Positions 38,467-52,697 are shown, counted from the first letter of the stretch. The stretch: 64,000 nt of DNA from Prostheceraeus crozeri (GCA_907163375.1 CAJQUW010009332.1:1-64000); one strand, 5' to 3'. Made by a program: numbers and translations. The notes: generated by a model not told the origin, from the sequence alone.

Positions 38467-41400
38467 GCGGAAGTGTGGCGAACTTTCTTTCTCAAGGATT
38501 AGTATCAAAGGAATTGGATTGGAGCAAAATACACGTTTTCTTCTGTGATGAAAGGTTCGTTCCTTACGACGATAAAGACTGCACGTACAAAGTGTATGCT
38601 GACGGACTTTTTTCAAAACTTGAAATACCAGATGCCAATATCCATAAAATAGAAGATTTTTCCTCAGGTAAGTTAAGTTGCTCGGTGTACGCAAGTTATA
38701 TTTCATTATCTTAGGCAAGTAGGTAACGTAGATTTCCGTCAGAGTCTAGCCTGAACTAATTCGAGCGCAGAAGCTGCATGTGCAACATGAACAATTGGCA
38801 CTTTAAAAGGGTTGCAGCCTTCATACTTACAATTAATACTTTTCTGATACATTTTATGTATACTTTCTATGTATACAAGACAATTCATTTCTCTTTTGCT
38901 TAAACCTATTTAATATGTATGCATGTTCCGTCTATGTGTCCTTTCGAATTGTTGTCATCTCGCTGTGTCAGTGTTGATTTTGTTTCAGTCAGGTAACCGG
39001 CGCACTCAGCTCTCAAGTGTGTACTTTCACGATGCATTCTAAAAAAATTTGTCGGATATGGGAATTATATTTTATGGGAAAATATATGCTTCGTGCTGTA
39101 GGAAGCATTTCATAACCGGTGTGCTTAATTAGCCCTAGATGCTTGTAAATATCTCCGATATTTATTAGACTTTTCTAGCATGAAGAGTTCCTAGAATATT
39201 ATTGAGTAATGTCATTTGCTTGTGCAGTTGCACAAATTTGTTATCGTAAGTAAAATATTGGTTACATTTCAGTGGAAGCTGCAGCGACTGAATATGAACA
39301 GCAGTTGAAGAAGGTTTTCGGAGATGTGCAACTTCCAAGATTCGATATTCTTCTATTAGGAATGGGCCCTGATGGTCATACTTGCTCACTGTTCCCAAAT
39401 CATCCTCTTTTGGAGGTAAATTGTTTTGATATGTATTCGGAAGCAACTAATTGGATATCAAACAAAATTCTATTGATTAATGTAAAAAAGCGTCTTAATG
39501 TTGAGGTCATTGGTAGCCACATTTTTGTTTCGTTTGTGTATTATTTGGAGCAGTTATGAATTGTGTTATCATTGCTTCCAAATTTGAAGAAAAGTGCCTT
39601 AGCATGCAGTCAAATTTGACAGATTTTTGGAAAGCCATGTCATTGCTCTACAAAATAAGGTAAAGAATTGCAAGAAATGTTTTCACAGGAATGTTGCATA
39701 CGAATTCCATTGTAGTATATGAAAGCAATTTTGCATTGGTAGTACGATCAGTTGTTTGCATTTCAGGATTAAAGAATGTTTTATAAAAAAAGAAATCATC
39801 GATTTACATACACAAAAGTATTTGTCAATTAACTGAGTTTAAAACTGGCACCATAGCAACAGTAGATGATGAGCCTAATGAGAGAAGCAATAGTAATTTA
39901 AAAAAACAACCGAATCGAATGTGAACAATACGAATTCATATAACAATCATCACCCTTTTCGCGTGCTTTTCTGTTTCTATTAATCTTGACTTAATCGTTG
40001 ACCTGCTGGTGTCTTTGTCTTCAAGATATCTTATCTCTATGCCTGATAATGCATTGATGAAAAAATCCTTCGCCGCTGCACATTAGCTTACTAGTTTTGA
40101 ATTTTCAGGATTGTTTTTCAGTCATCCCTTGTTTGTCATAAAATTGACTATGGCTGTATAATAGTTGAAGTATATTGACGATTTTGCCACTAATATGACA
40201 ATTTCTTGGATTCCCATAAATCTTTTTAACACTATTTTCAAACTGGACGCATCTAATCGAATTTTCACGATGTTGCTAAATTTTGGGAGTTATTTGCGGA
40301 TTTCTTTATCTTTGCATTCTGATATACATAACGTAACCGTCTGGTGGGTGCCTCCCGCGGCACTTTGACGCATTACTGTGGCTAAAATACTATCACATGA
40401 CTTCTCTAACTTTTATCCTACTTGCATGTAGGTCATGCAATATATCAGCTTTTATCCATATCAAGAAATATGATGACCAGATAATCATCTTTGATTATCA
40501 GCCGCGCGGCAAAGCCAGGATAACTAAGCGCAGAGCAGCCTTTCGTGTAGTCATTTTGCTTGTTCATCCATTCTAGATATTCCAAGCCGAGCCATTTCGA
40601 GCCGTACTGACGAGCGTAGGCGAAACACAGCGTCTACGGCTGCCAAGGAATTTTCGTGCTTAAATTATTCAAGTCTGAGGACATCTTTCTATTCCATGAC
40701 CAGGTAGTTATAAGCTAGTGGGTGCTTAGGGTGCATTTGGAACCCTAACATGCTAAAGCAGCTAAATCACTAAATTTTGGTAAAAATAATGACTGAATAC
40801 AAAATACAAATCAGTATTCTTTTAACGATTTTCATGGCTGCTATAACACACAGAAATTCTGATTTGGCTTTGAAATTACCTGAGTAGGCCTATGCCTGCA
40901 TATGTCTTTCTCGACATGAAGCTCATAAACGAACTAGAATAATTCATATACAGAGACTGAATTGTGTTGCCGATCCTAGCAGATAACCATTCCTTCATGC
41001 GAGTAAATGGCATTCATGTTGAAGAAGAAAATTTGAGCTGATGATATAACTTATTTTTTCATTAGACCTAATCGCAGCTGCATGGAGGCGCTTTCAAACT
41101 GAACCATGTAACCACGAATGTAGTCAATGATAAGTGACTATGGTGCACACTTTCACTTCGGGGCAGATGAGTGATCATAAGGATTCAGAGAGTCAGATCT
41201 TCCTTGAGGTTCAATTCATCGTCCAAGGGACCATAATGAGAGCTATTGTATCGACGGCCTAAAGGAGAAATTGTCAAAAGCCTTTGTTTCCCTCCAAGTG
41301 CCCATTGCCTATATATACCGTCTAGGTAATGCAAGCAGTTGAATGAATGCTGCAAAAGGCAGCATTCAGGCATTATACAAGGAGTGTATATACGTAATAG

Positions 41401-44400
41401 TGCATGCCTAAAAACTAGAAAAATGTTGAGAGATGGCTATAAGATTGCGTGTTTAGTCTATAATGGATCCAACTTCTTGAGTAGGCCTACAATCTAAAGG
41501 TTATCTCGAACCCAACAATCGTTGTCTTAATTCATCCGTATTGTTTATAATAGCAAAAAAGTAGCTGACTGCGTTGCGGACAGACCAACATCGCCGGTGA
41601 TTATTTTGCCGATTGAATTTGGCGGCTGAACAAAACAACTATCGTCAATTCCATTCCCCGCTACAGCAAAATCAGTGGCATTTTCTTTTACATTGAGCAA
41701 AATAGGCATTTCCTCAAACAAGAAATGTCGTTCTTTTCATAATGGGGCAAGATGAAAAGTCCGGTCTTGGCTATGTAGTGCACGCGGCATAATTGCCAAC
41801 AAAACTTCACGAAAGGCTATAGCGCATGATAGGTCGCGGGGTTGCCACACAAAAAATATACTGCCGTTGCCTGCTTGCAGCGTAGACCACTTCCTATTTT
41901 GAAGAAAGCTGACTACCTTGAAAAAAAGAAAGCAAATTAATTTGAGTGATGTTGCACACCTATTGAATAAGTATCAGAGTTGTCGAACTTAGGCGACAGT
42001 CAAACCAGAAATGAAAAATATCGAAACTTGCCGTCAGTACAGCATTTCAATAGACCTACAATTCAAGAGAAGCGCCAAGGTGGATTGCAGATTGTGTCAA
42101 TAATTTATTTAGACGCAATTAACTTCATAAATGATCTTTGTGAGGCAAATTCGTTTGTCGAAAACACATTCTCACTCTTCCATCGGTTTACTTAATCCAG
42201 CTAAATCGAAGAAAATCTGCAGATGGTCTGCATGCAAATTTTGTAATAAATTGAATTTTTCTGATAAATTGATGTCTTAATATGATTAATAAGTTGATGA
42301 AAACAGGAAATTAGATTTCAAAATTAGAATAATATTAGATTAGATTCGAAATGCTTCGAAAATTGCGAAGTTATCAGGATAATCGTCTGTAAAAATTATC
42401 CAGATGTAGCAACCTTTACTTAAGTAGATCTAAATTCCGCCATAATCAGCTATATAGTAGTTGTAGTGATCTTTATTTTCAATGAATAGAAGGCGAACAT
42501 TACACTGGTTCGCAAATTGTGCACAATAGAAAAATCAAAATATTTACAAGAAATAGTCAAATTACTCTTGTTTGGTCGATATTTAAAATGCACGTATAGG
42601 TCAAAAAGGGAAAGAAAGAACGCGAACCCAAGTCCGTTCTGGGAAGGAAGGCGCGGCAATGTGTTTAGCGTGGCAATTGCTCAAAACATGGGAAAGGATG
42701 AGATAATATATTATTCAGATTGATTCTGATCTGATCAAATAGCTTTTTCGCAATTCGTCTCGAGTGGATGCTGTCCACAGAACATGAGCTGTGAATAGCA
42801 CCAAGGAACATGATGTTGCGATCTCTCTTGTCGCCCTTTGTAATTGATAAACCACAGAAGGATGGGCAAGCATATTCAAATATGGAGAGAATATATAGTA
42901 GATTGCGTGAAGTTTTGAAGGAGGAAAATGAGGTCGTAGCAGTCTGAGTGCATGTAGACGTAAAATAGCCTTGATGGCAGCGACTTGCTGAGAAAATCCC
43001 AATCTGCTGTCTAGAGAAAGACCAAGTATTTCAGATGGGAAACCACATTGAGTTGAGGAATATCAAGGATGGCATTTGATCTTGTATACAATAAGACTTT
43101 GGACTTGCTCTCTCTTGCCCTTTACGTCTGCACCACGCTTCGACATCATGAAATTCTTCCATGATTGTAGAGGTGGTGTCATGAGCAGTCTTCAGAGGTA
43201 TGGTCAGGTATATGTCGTCAGCATATTTCACAACTTTCGTGGAATTGAAAATAGGAGAAAAGTCATTTGTGTAAATGCAGAATAAATAGGGGCCCAAAAT
43301 AGAGCCTTGGATCTCTCCAGCTGTAACATTGTATGAGTCACTTAAATAGTTGCCGATTCGCGCAACGCTTGTGCGATTTTGAAGGTAGCTCTTGAACCAA
43401 GCAATCATGGTTTCGGAAAAGCCCATAGAAGACAATTTATTGAGCATCAGGGCATGAGGAATGGAATCGAATGCTTTTGTAATGTCTATGCTCATCATTG
43501 CCAAGCCATCAAAGCATAAGTCGTTGAAGGTGCGCTTGGCAAAATCATGAAGATCAACTATTGTGGTTGTGGTTGTGGTAGACGAACCTGGACAACAACT
43601 ATGCTGTTGAGCGTCGCTTGGATTTCAAGGATTTCACATTTCAAGGAAATGAGACATTAAATTTGAACGAATTGATTTTTCCATTACTTTGCCAATAATA
43701 GGCAACAATGTGATGGGCCTTATATTCTTCAAGTCGACAGGAGCTGATTTCGGTAACGGTGTTGTAATGCCTCTTTTCAGACACTGAGGGAAAACGACCA
43801 GTCTCAATGAATTATTGACAATTGACGAAATATGAATTGCCAAGAGATCAGATAATTCTCGGTAAATTGTGTTGAGAATATCACCATGGCTCTTTGCTAT
43901 TCCTGGTTTCAGGTGCAATAAAATTTTGTAATTTCTCTAGGAGAGATTTCCGAATTCCAACAAAGTTCGAAAATGCAGTGGCACGATTCTCCTCCAGTAC
44001 ATGTAGATTCGGTTGACCTGAGGACTGCACCGAGAGTGGATGATTACGTATTGAATTAAGGACTGAATGGACAGATACACGTACCATTTCGACAAAGTAC
44101 ATCAATTTTTGGTTTTTTGAAGAGGAATTTGTCAGTTATCTCGCTATTTTCTGTGAAGTTTGCTTTTGATCTAAGTTTGTTTGCCTATTTCTGTTTTGCG
44201 TTTTGCCTAAGATGTGTGTAACTCGTCCAGTCTCCATTGCGATGGGCCTCCCATTTTTCGCTTATTATACTTTGGTGATGGGAGTCATCCACTTTTGATC
44301 ACAATCTGTCATAATAACTTCTGATGTAGGAATATCTTCGTTGACCAAATCTCTGAGCGTTCTTAAAAAATTCACATTGAGCGTTTATATCGCCGCTTTG

Positions 44401-47400
44401 CAATAGTCAATCATGATACTCTGACGAAAAGGACATGAAAGAATTACGAAGATCTGGAATATGCGATGGTCGCAGATAGTAGACAATCACAGAACATGGC
44501 TGAGCATCACTCGTTGTGGGGAGTTGCACATGGAGGCATGGTCAGAATTTTGTGGTCTGCATTCCCTAAGGGGGCATCATAGACGACATTTTCTGGTAAG
44601 AAAACACTTGATAAACTTTCAGAAGTGAGAGCGGCATCTAACATATTATCTCCCCTAGTGGGCTTACACACAGTATTTGTCATTTGCAACTCGTGACATA
44701 AAAACGCTTTATTCAAATTATTGAGATCATCAAGTATCATAACATGAAACGAAAGAAAACGCATAGAGGGGAAACGCAACAAAATCGAATCGATGCACTC
44801 CACAAGAAAGTTTATAACCTCATTGCTGGTAGCAGAGTCTAAGTTTGGTGGGACTGCTCTGTAATGCAGACCGTGTCTGGTCGTCTCAAAGATGCCATCA
44901 AACGGAGTTCATCCATTTTCTTGAGAACAGATTGCACCCTCAACAAACAAAAGTTTTGATATCTTGGAAGTGAACAAAAATCTGATGCGTTTAAAAGCCT
45001 GTTTGGAAACCCATTTCATCGCCGGTGAATGATGACATCTTCACCGTTTCCACGTCGTTGCTTCTGTTGCAAACGTCTTGTCAGCGTTGATGAAGACAAC
45101 TTCATAAAGTGAAATGGAGCGCAGACACACTTTTCGCAGAACTGAATTCCGGTAATCATTAGAATTGAACTCAATGAGAACTAGACGCTTAGAAGTCCCA
45201 GTTTTACCAATACAGCGAACATTTTTGATGTCGCTCATGGGTCCTTGAAGATCTGCAACTATCTCCTAGCATATCTTTCTGTCTGAGGCCTTTCGTCCAA
45301 GGAACCCTGTGTTGGCTCATCAAGTTCAGATGTTATCACATTTTTTTTGTTTTCTGAGACGATCCGTGGCTTCCTGCATGATAACTTTCGATTGCAAGTC
45401 AGTGTCTGTGTTTGAAGTCTTGCTTCCAGTAGGTTAAGATTAAGCTTCAACTCACCATTCCCCCTCAACATAACAGAAAGCAGATTTAAAAAGGAATCCA
45501 ATCTTTCGTTAAGCTTTTTATCCAAAAGGGAAGATAATAGGTCCATGTCAGCAGCTGGAGAAGGAACATTTTGAGTTTCAGATCTTAACTTGATGAAGAA
45601 CGAAGCAAATCATTTTTAGTGAAAGACATTTTATTGCCAAGCCATTCAGTGTCTGACATCAACAGAATGTTTTTGCTTAACATGATGTAGCGGCAGTGAA
45701 AGCGATTTCAATGATAAAGACGTGGAACAGAGGCCCACACCAAAAAGCAAATAATGCACGGACAAAATTTTGCAACAAAAGCGAATCGAACACCATTCGA
45801 TGTAACCGCTATCCAACCCTTTTATCACCACACCACGAACGCAGCATCAAATCCTTCGGATATAGAAATCACTTAAGCTAATCGAGAATATTAGTATATC
45901 AGTATACTAATAATTAGAATATTAGTATCTCAAGCATGCAACAAATGTGAAATGACCTTGAAACACGTGATTTCTATGACCAGATCACTCCAACAACTGT
46001 GGGTGACTCAACACATGAAGGATGAATAGTGGATACAGGAATGACGATGCGACGAGAAGCGCAACTGAGACCACCAAACGAATAATGACGATGCGCGGAT
46101 AACTATGATATCAACTTCGACGAAAAAAGATGCTCAGGTCACCAAGAACGGCGGATATTTCAGAAATCAAATGACATGCGAGACAAGACACGACCGGCGA
46201 CCACGGTGTCAACAGTTTGAGTGCAATCTTGATGGTACAATCTTGACTCGGTGGATTTATTTTAAAGCTTTATAATCTGTTTCAGATGCATAGTGAGGCT
46301 ACTCAGTACATTCCTTAATCATCATATCATTGAAACTATCTGGGTTGTAATTTGCACCCTAAAAACCTAGCTAGTTATGAAGTGGAACACCGAGGAACCG
46401 TTAACACCAATTAACACCAAATTGACAGAATTTATAATCACGGAAAAAGTTTGATCCCTTGCAAATTTTGTAAATGAAAAGTAAGGCCACAGTTTTTGAA
46501 CTTTCATTGCACATGTTTCGACCAGATCTGTTTCAGGTGCAAAGCTGGACTGACGGGCATTGTACAAAATCTACACTTAACGGAATGGAAATCACAGTCG
46601 ACAAAAGATATAGCAGCAATATCACTGAACCAAAGAACAGTGATGTGGTTCAGTGATGTCTTTTGTCAATTGTGATTTCCATTCCGTAAAGTGTAAATTT
46701 TATACAATGCCCGTCAGTCCAGCGCTGTACCTGAAAGAGAGCTGGCCAAAACATGTCGTGGAATAAAAGTTCAAAACTGTAGCCTCGTTTTTCATTTACA
46801 GAATTTATAATATCGATTTCAAATGGGCATCCAGTGAGAAGCCATTTGACACGGTTTGCGAAGATCATGCTGTTACGTGTTTCCCTTCAATCATGGTTTT
46901 TCGGCAATTTACATCAAATGAATGCCAACATGAGAAGGTTCACGTACGAAATATACTGTACCGTGAATTTTATGTGATTTGGAGCAATACTTTAGAAGTT
47001 GAGGTGGGGGAATCGGGCCCCTTGAGGTATGGATGAGCTTCAGAGCATGGTATGAAATGGGTTAAATGAGCGTTCAGATTCAGTCATGAATAATCGTTTG
47101 AATTTGAGAGGCGACATATTGAGATTCAGAGAACAATGTTCGTGATTTTATGTTTTGTTGAATGCGTCGCATGGCCTTCCGCATATCATCAGAAACACAA
47201 CCATCATTTGTGCATGCGCATACGAAAGACATGCGCCGCATATTCCCACAACACACGTTAATAGTTATTGTAGTTTTGTAGTCCAGTAGTGAAGCCATTC
47301 ATCATTCCTAAATGCTAACTGTCATGCAAGAATACAGGTTTGATTTATTTCAGGAAGTCTACGTTTGATGCCAGTTGTCCTGCGTTGATGATATTGATTA

Positions 47401-50400
47401 AATGCATGTGAAGACTTTCAGCTTCTAAATTGTGTAAATTCAGTCGAAGCGTTTTCAAATATCACTTTTTCATTAATTTTCAATCTCCACCATCCATTTT
47501 GCTACTCCAGACCACTGAATACTCATTTCCGAAGGGTCGGTGTAAAATCCGATCGCTGCCGATCGCGCCGATCGAAACCATCACTATCTTTTCCTCATAA
47601 AGTCAGCGACCGGTTATAGAAATATTGAGATCGACGGGGGTTTCTCCACAGCTCTGAGTAGTATTTGGTCTTGCGAGTGTGGAGAATGCTTGAAACCGCC
47701 GCCGATCGCAGGGGAACACTACGAAAATAACAGTTGAATAGCAGTAGTGATGGTCAAATTAATTGAAACTTGATAGTCATTTTTCTTGGAAACAAGCTAT
47801 CATCAATGAATTTTAGTTGCAACGTAGGATTAGCAAGGCAATGCTTATCATATATGTGCATTATTTAGCGATTCAAAGTACTTTGAGAAATTTTTCTCCG
47901 ATCGGCGTGATCGGCAGCGATCGGATTTTACACCGACCCATTTCCGAACGTTTTTACGATAAAATCCTTTAGCCAGATTCATCAATTAGAACTTCATATT
48001 GTGCTTTAGTTAACAGTACGGATCGAAGTTAGCATAAAAGAAATAAATATTCGAAAGCAACTAACTTGATCGATGGTCCATCAGCATGATTACATTAGAT
48101 ACCGTTTATCGAAAAAAAATTAATCGAGGGCTACTTCTGTTCTTAAGGTAGATTATAACAGCAGTTGACAAATAGTTTTATAACTAACTACTCCAACTTT
48201 GCTCCGCTGAAATGATGTCAAAAGTTTAACTATCTGGCACTAATGCAATCATAGCACATTATGCGAAAATAGTAAAGCAAAATATCGATTAATCGTACAA
48301 CAAAAGCAATAATTCAGTTAAACCATGTTACTTTTGAAAATTCGAGTGCAAATTAGTAAGTAGTAGTAAGATACCTAGTAAACTATCTATTATATCGCAT
48401 TCAATTCTGTAAATGAAGCAAATAAAACAAATTAAATTAACGGTAGTCGTGAAAGGCACTGTGCTTTTGTAGGCAGAAGTTTAAGAAGGCGGGTGATCAA
48501 GCTTTCGATGATTGATAGTCGTAGTGAATCTCTCGCACTTCTACTGGATTTGATCAAAATGTATCTTCAAGGAGGTGGTCATCTTTTGTGGATATGTCAT
48601 TCAATGTGTCGTAACGGCCCTTTGCTGAATTACGGACGAGTATTCGAGGAGTGGAGTCATGAGGGAATGTGGTCAATGTACCGCATGGCCAAACATTGCG
48701 TGCTTCCAGTGTGGCTTGCTCCGCAAGTACATGAAAGCTGTATGTTGAAAGTGGAATCTTGTCCGATGGTACGACGTCATCTATGTGTTTGGTGCAATCG
48801 CTCATATCTGATAAACAGATATCTCTCTAATGTGGCTGTCGGCTTTCTCTATGCTCTTACTGACTCTGTTGGCTAATATTTTACTGTCTTTGCCGCAGTA
48901 TTGAACATAGAATTGCTCGTGTTAGTTCTAAACGATGCGGAATCTTCTCTTGAGCAAATTTAAATTACTGTTCAGTACATCTGTATAGTCGTTCCTTAGC
49001 ATTTCCTCGAAGGACGATGTTTCTTTGGAAAGATGTTGTGAAGACCACTGGAAGAGCAAGCTTCTAGTCCGGAAGAACAGTGCTTGTGCTGTTCTTAATA
49101 TACATTTTTAAGGGCAGGGGGGAATGGTGAGTAGTTATTGATATTGAAAGTTTCTTCGCGTCATGTTGAAGTAAAAATCCCGCCATCAATTTCCCGATGT
49201 AATTGTAAGACAGTGCGGGATGAAACGGAACACATTCATGGGTCCTTGCATATCCATTTTGTCTTTGGAAGATGCATATAAAAAAATCGATCAACAATTT
49301 GTATATATATTTTGTTTTCTTTGATCAGCGAGGAAGTTTTTCTTTTCTTGTTTAAAAATTGCACCAACTACAAAACTATTTTCAGATGTACCAGTGATAT
49401 CGATAAAATGTCTATTGTTATATACGTCCTTCATAGGACAGGGTTTCCGTGCTCCCTGGAAACTCCTGGAATTTCGAAAACGGTTTTCCAGGGCTCTGAA
49501 AATTCCTGGAATTTTGAATTTTTACCTAACCTCCTGGAAACTCCTGGAATTTTTTGATTATGGTAGATAAATGAGGGCATCTCTACTTGATCACCAGAAG
49601 TTTTTAATGATATTTTTCTATTCATTCAAGGTAATTGTAATGAATTCATCTACATTCTTTACATTGAATTTCATTTACATTTTGTAGTCAAAGAATTTTA
49701 CAGCTATATCCATCTTAAGGACGTTGTTGTCAAAGTCATTTGCTGCAGGATTAACGCTCTTTTTTATTGCAGTCCGTAATCTATAGAAGAAACAACATTG
49801 GAGAACATTCTGAATACCGACAGATGTGGATTTGAAATGAAGCCTTGAATATCGCATTCATTTTTTCTTGCATATAGGACTGTGCGCTAGCCGCATCTAC
49901 GCGCACCGGTGCACCGAAATTTTGAAAAGTTTCCCTGAAGCACTTGCTAAAGTATAGACGAAACATAACTTTTTTCGCGTTCTAGATTGCGGTGTGATAG
50001 TCACTTAAAATATCAAAATTTTGGAGGCGGGGTCTCTATCCTTTATGCTACACATTAACACTCTCTAGAATTCAATGCAAATTTTATAGAGTAATAGGAA
50101 AATTCTAATAGTGCTAAAGAATTTGAAACATACTTGCAAGGGCATTCTTTAATTCTATTTTGCCAACACTTGCAAGTAACTGTCATCATACTTGTGCGTG
50201 TAGATGGTGCGTGTGATAGTTTCGATCAAATTCTTTGAAACTAGATGAAAATAGAAATTATGTGGATATGCAACAAAATATGATTGAAAGAACAATGACT
50301 GAATTGCTAAGTCAGTGGTGGACGAAACGTTTTAATTGATTCATTTAAAATGATGTGCAGCAGAGGAAGAGTTTATTTTTGATTCTTTTTCAAAATAGCT

Positions 50401-52287
50401 GAACACATCAAGAAACATAGACAGGTTTGAAGTAATGTCACTTTAACTGCCAGTTACTATGCGGAAGGTCAAGATCTCGACTTTGTGATCGGCTTCAAGC
50501 AGGCAAGAAGAACATCCTTCGGATGGATCCCTGGCCACTGTGATGCTAGGATAGCCTATATCTTGGCAAGATGAGCAACAGCTCGGTTGGTCTACGCGGT
50601 ATTCACTATGGGATTTCAAAAATCTGAGGTCGCGGGAATAGGGATTCCGAGGTTACCGAGATTTTATTTTTTCATGAACTCAAATTGACAAATTTTCGTC
50701 ACCTTTTTCACATTTTCTTTCAACATCAGGAAATACATCGTCTACTGAATGAAATGAGTGTTAGATTTCTTAAGTATCTATTTGTTCTTTAACTGTTTAT
50801 TCTATATCGCCGAAACTTATATTGAGAATACGTTGGAAGGACAAGTGAACAAATAAGAAGATGAATTTTAATGAATATTTCAAATCCTTTTTTTATCGGA
50901 TTATTTGTCTTGATTTTACTGTCCATGTACTTAGTAATGCCGAGGAGTTACAAAAATATAATGAGTTACTGAAATATACAACCGTTGAAAATTATAAATT
51001 TCTGATCAGGACCATCGGAGGTGCGCTTGAGCCACACTGGGACATCGCTCTCCGAGTGCCTGAAATATATTAGCCGCGGCAAATCACGAATTTGTTTCAG
51101 GACCAGAGTTCATTAATTATTAGGACTGGTCAGATTCACTCGGGATTTGCTCTAAGCCGAAAGTGGGAATGCACGTTAATGCTATTGTACAATCAGCTGC
51201 TTTATCGCTTGCATATGTAATGAGGAGGACTTGTATTTGGTATATCACGAATTATGTAAAATCAGTTCGTAAATCCAATTAAGTAAACCTCCTGGAAAAC
51301 TCATGGAAGTTTCATCAGAGGGCTCCTGGAAAAATTATCATTGAAAGCCGTGGAAACCCTGTTAGTTAGGATATTTAAAACTTTGTTGATCAAAGTTTCT
51401 GTTGATATCTATGCAACGCTGCTATCAAGCAGCATGTCTCTTAAATATGTGACTGATTCCTATTCGTTAGTGTCAGACATGTGAAAGATGTAAATTGCAT
51501 TTGTCATTCTTTAATGTTTACCTCAACAGAGATCAAGCGTGGCCACGGCACTCGTCTGGCTTTCACTTGTAATTTTTGAAGTTCATATTCAAAATATTTT
51601 ATGCTTAATTGTTCTTAGATATAAATTATCTAAATTATTTTGAAGCCATAACTCTCAAATAGACGCCACGGAGCCTATGATTTAGAAATTTTCAACTAAC
51701 TTTGAAAATTTTGCACATTTCAGAGTGCATTTGAAGTCATTTCAGTTTTGACTTTATGCTATATTCTAGGTTTGTAAATAAAATCATCTCATTTTTACTT
51801 TATCCGACAATTTCTCTAACTGACTTATTATTGACATAGATATCTCGTTTCATTTGCACAACAAAGCTCTTGGTGAATCTTGTTGCTATAACAACATGAT
51901 GATGCATTAAGTCTTGTTGAATTTTACATGAAATCATATTTGAAGACATGAAATAACATTGCAGGAAAAGAAAAAATGGATTGCAAGCATCAGCGATTCG
52001 CCGAAGCCACCACCGTCTCGCATCACAATGACGTTACCAGTCGTAAATAATGCTAAAAACGCTATATTTGCTTGTGCTGGTGCAGGAAAGGCGGATATGG
52101 TAAAGGTAAATATATTGCTACCTCTCTCCCTTTCCCTCAGCATTCGTGCTTTACGATGTGCTATTTTTTGCAGAAAATTCTCAGCAATCAAGGAACAGCA
52201 GATCCCTCCCTACCATCAACATGTGTGATACCTAAGGATGGCAAAGTTAATTGGTTCTTGGACAAAGGTGCAGCAGCAAATCTCTAG
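38467..52287 (+). CDS. PGLS: 6-phosphogluconolactonase gene, 3' four exons
   Basis: This is the host pentose-phosphate pathway enzyme that hydrolyses 6-phosphogluconolactone in the cytosol. Exons are 38467-38667, 39273-39415, 51965-52105 and 52174-52287, each with AG/GT borders and matching phases. The exons read [12 protein letters not shown] with [18 protein letters not shown], then [20 protein letters not shown] (catalytic His region), then [19 protein letters not shown], then [14 protein letters not shown] and stop. About 199 residues are present against ~258 in the human protein. The N-terminal exon ending in the SG of GLSGG was not found upstream in the window. The third intron is 12.5 kb and full of transposons. 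An AATAAA follows at ~52619. No defects seen, so the gene is probably functional. Confidence 0.93.
39416..42440. other. First part of the long PGLS intron
   Basis: No gene recognised. A perfect 9-bp stem hairpin (GAATGCTGC / GCAGCATTC) lies at 41346-41368, and a GC-richer patch lies at 40500-40670. Confidence 0.5.
42440..45850 (-). pseudogene. CR1-like LINE, near full-length but decayed
   Basis: Read on the minus strand. An ORF1-like part comes first (45259-45546, leucine-rich coiled coil; 45041-45238, [23 protein letters not shown]-like). The endonuclease end follows (44507-44803, [29 protein letters not shown]). The reverse transcriptase comes last (43634-43918, [20 protein letters not shown]; 43031-43504, [46 protein letters not shown] with the catalytic YADD; 42715-43002 connection region). 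Several frame changes and stops divide it. It lies inside the PGLS intron in opposite orientation to the gene. Confidence 0.75.
46450..46815. repeat. Foldback inverted repeat
   Basis: Arms of ~155 bp (46450-46607 and 46655-46815) are imperfect inverse copies, sharing GGTACAGCGCTGGACTGACG-type and TGGAAATCACA segments, around a ~47-bp spacer. The spacer-edge motif TCACTGAACCA itself repeats. Some divergence, so not recent. Probably a foldback transposon or a MITE dimer. Confidence 0.7.
47534..47939. mobile_element. MITE with 9-bp target duplication
   Basis: 406 bp. TIRs of ~45 bp starting GGGTCGGTGTAAAATCCGAT and its inverse at the right end. Exactly flanked by ATTTCCGAA on both sides (47525-47533 and 47940-47948). 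A 9-bp duplication (8-9 if one base is shared) fits Mutator-like or Merlin families. GC-rich ends contrast with the host. No coding capacity. Confidence 0.85.
47949..49438. other. PGLS intron, no recognised gene
   Basis: A 127-residue frame (48493-48876, plus) and an opposite 83-residue frame (48554-48805) overlap. Neither shows a domain I know. Could be a relic of an unrecognised element. Confidence 0.4.
49439..51361. mobile_element. CAGGGTTTCC-ended non-autonomous DNA transposon
   Basis: Ends CAGGGTTTCCGTGC (49439) and inverse (to 51361), with CCTGGAAACTCCTGGAA motifs just inside both ends. Length 1923 bp, no transposase recognised. It is a cousin of the 36487-38096 element with the same end design. 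No clear target duplication seen. Confidence 0.6.
51362..51964. other. PGLS intron end
   Basis: AT-rich, no feature recognised apart from the splice acceptor (TTGCAG at 51959-51964). Confidence 0.6.
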
Positions 52288-52697
52288 TGTCATGTCATTC
52301 CATTCATAGCCCTAACAATGATTGTCCTAACAATGGTATAGCAGGAATAAGAACGGTCTCATGAGGTAATCATGAATGACGTTGAAAGCAATAACATGTC
52401 TCGGGAAAATAATCAGAATTTCCTTCAACTAAGACGATGATGATATTATAATGCTTCTAGGGTAATCTCACCCAATGATAAATAAGAAGACAAAACAACG
52501 ATATAGGAATCCCTTGATTATGCTCGCTATGCGTGAGTGAAATCCCAGGAGTAAAACAAATCATTCACGTGGCCTTTGTCTTCTGATTATGCTTTTGTTT
52601 AACATTAATTCTCACAATCAATAAAAGAGGTTTCATATATGTAGTTAAACAATTCCGAACGACGGATTGATTGACGATGCTAGTGATATAATTGCTG
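52288..52697. other. PGLS 3' flank
   Basis: Probable 3' untranslated region. The AATAAA at ~52619 is a candidate poly(A) signal. No other feature recognised. Confidence 0.45.

Noticed and set aside
48493-48876. 127-residue frame in the PGLS intron
   Set aside because: No known domain, opposite frame also open, no splice or start context. Kept only as an unassigned note.
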